In this document: positions 4,670 through 5,580 of the stretch, in pieces
Layout: every line of letters starts with the position of its first letter
Position numbering within the stretch: the first letter of the stretch is position 1
NCBI GenBank assembly: GCA_937996825.1
Contig: CALKUJ010000314.1
Coordinates: forward strand, 1 to 5,580
Direction: 5' to 3'
DNA from: an uncultured Polynucleobacter sp.
GTDB taxonomy: Bacteria; Pseudomonadota; Gammaproteobacteria; Burkholderiales; Burkholderiaceae
Length of the DNA: 5,580 nt
Program-made: the position numbers and the translations under genes
The notes under the pieces: model-generated
Told to the model about the DNA's origin: nothing
What the model saw: the letters and a program-made list of their open reading frames with translations, nothing else
The model's database searches: none

Positions 4670-5580
4670 GCTCACCAATCAAATGCAATGAGTCGTATTC
4701 TGCTTGATTGCGTTTGTGCCAACGAATGATCTGAATCATCACCAAAGCCACAAAGCTACCAAACATCACAATCACAATTGAGATAGGTACATTTAGCCAA
4801 ATCAGCAGTGCGTACAAGCAAAGCATGCCCAAGACTGAGAGATTCTCATTGAAGTTTTGAACTGCAATCGAATGTCCAGCAGACAACAAGACGTGACCAC
4901 GGTGTTGTAGAAGAGCGTTCATCGGCACCACAAAATATCCAGCCAACCAACCAATGGTTGCTAAGAAAATATAGGCAATCAAAAGGTAGAGTGGAATCTT
5001 GAACAAGCCTAAATCAATCACTACGTCTGGCAACAGATCACGGTTATAGATTGCCATGACCATCACCAAAGCACCCATCATCACGCCGTAGATCAAAACG
5101 CTCAAAGACTTCTTCAGCGGAATGCGTGAAGCTGCCCAAATAGATCCACCAGCTACACCAAAGGCCACCACAGCTTGCAAGATGGCACCTTGAGACAAGC
5201 TCATGCCTAGAGCAGATTCAGCCCACTTAAGAACGATGAACTGTAGCGTTGCACCAGCACCCCAGAAAAGGGTTGTGACAGATAAGGAGATTTGACCTAA
5301 GCGATCTTTCCAGAGCGTATTAAAGCAATGTTGGAAGTCTTTGATCAGGCGAACTGGATTGGTTTCTTGTTGTGGGTAACGAGCACCAGTATCAGGAATC
5401 TTTAAATTAAACCCAGCTGCAATTAAATAAATGAAGGCAATCACACAGATGGCAGCTTCAGGCGGTGTGTCGATACCAGTTTCAAAGAAGGGCAAGTCAA
5501 GACCCAAAAGACCCAAAGAAACTTTATTTGAAATCAAGGTGCCACCCAAGACGGTGCCCAAAATGATCGAGCCAACTGTC
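4659..5580 (-). CDS. lplT: Lysophospholipid transporter LplT (MFS family), N-terminus beyond the window
   Basis: The frame is open to the window edge; codons upstream of 5561 continue as TVGSII, so the TTG at 5561 is internal. About 306 C-terminal residues are present of a protein usually 400-430 long. The sequence has many hydrophobic membrane spans typical of a major facilitator, a cytoplasmic-type basic loop around NPVRLIKDF, and the conserved block with GHSIAVQNFNEN and the LGMLCLYALLIW helix that marks LplT. The protein ends in a short charged cytoplasmic tail rich in His and Lys. In E. coli LplT moves lysophospholipids such as lyso-PE across the inner membrane for reacylation by Aas; that partner is not in the window. 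The gene is convergent with the aceB-tsaB-rimI run and carries no visible defects. Its promoter lies outside the window. Confidence 0.9.
   Translation of the reverse strand, partial: TVGSIILGTVLGGTLISNKVSLGLLGLDLPFFETGIDTPPEAAICVIAFIYLIAAGFNLKIPDTGARYPQQETNPVRLIKDFQHCFNTLWKDRLGQISLSVTTLFWGAGATLQFIVLKWAESALGMSLSQGAILQAVVAFGVAGGSIWAASRIPLKKSLSVLIYGVMMGALVMVMAIYNRDLLPDVVIDLGLFKIPLYLLIAYIFLATIGWLAGYFVVPMNALLQHRGHVLLSAGHSIAVQNFNENLSVLGMLCLYALLIWLNVPISIVIVMFGSFVALVMIQIIRWHKRNQAEYDSLHLIGEHKH

Overview
The window looks like chromosomal DNA of a betaproteobacterium. The moderate, rather AT-leaning base composition, the protein sequences and the gene order (pccA end, VOC gene, then malate synthase, tsaB, rimI and lplT) suggest the Burkholderiaceae, most likely Polynucleobacter or a close relative. 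That placement is an inference from gene content and was not confirmed by any search. No mobile element, CRISPR array, rRNA or tRNA is visible.

Layout. (1) Positions 1-686, plus strand: the biotin-carrier C-terminus of an acyl-CoA carboxylase alpha subunit (probably propionyl-CoA carboxylase, PccA), followed closely by a small VOC-fold protein related to methylmalonyl-CoA epimerase. This is the tail of a propionate or short-chain acyl-CoA operon. (2) Positions 687-1207: a gene-poor stretch. It holds a hairpin directly after the VOC stop codon, a strong bidirectional terminator (734-764), a probable 56-codon gene on the minus strand (842-1012, GTG start with an ideal ribosome binding site), and a divergent control region with two dyads and a likely sigma-70 promoter for the next gene. 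(3) Positions 1208-4591, plus strand: a four-gene run of malate synthase A (aceB), tsaB (t6A tRNA modification), rimI (ribosomal protein S18 acetylation) and a cysteine-free protein with a uracil-DNA-glycosylase-like fold. (4) Positions 4659-5580, minus strand: the C-terminal three quarters of a lysophospholipid transporter (LplT), convergent with the run before it and cut by the window edge.

How the genes work together. The propionyl-CoA genes and malate synthase both belong to carbon assimilation from short-chain acids and C2 units, but they are separated by a terminator and should be transcribed independently. Malate synthase abuts tsaB with no gap: the tsaB ribosome binding site lies in the last aceB codons and tsaB starts with TTG. 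Metabolic and translation-maintenance genes therefore probably share a transcript.

The most interesting gene is 4082-4591. Its N-terminal motif, part of its core and its C-terminal helix resemble the DNA polymerase III psi subunit (HolD). Its C-terminal half also resembles family-4 uracil-DNA glycosylases, but it lacks the GEAPG motif and every cysteine needed for the 4Fe-4S cluster. It sits next to rimI, as holD does in E. coli. I propose that it is a betaproteobacterial psi-type clamp-loader subunit derived from, or sharing ancestry with, a glycosylase.
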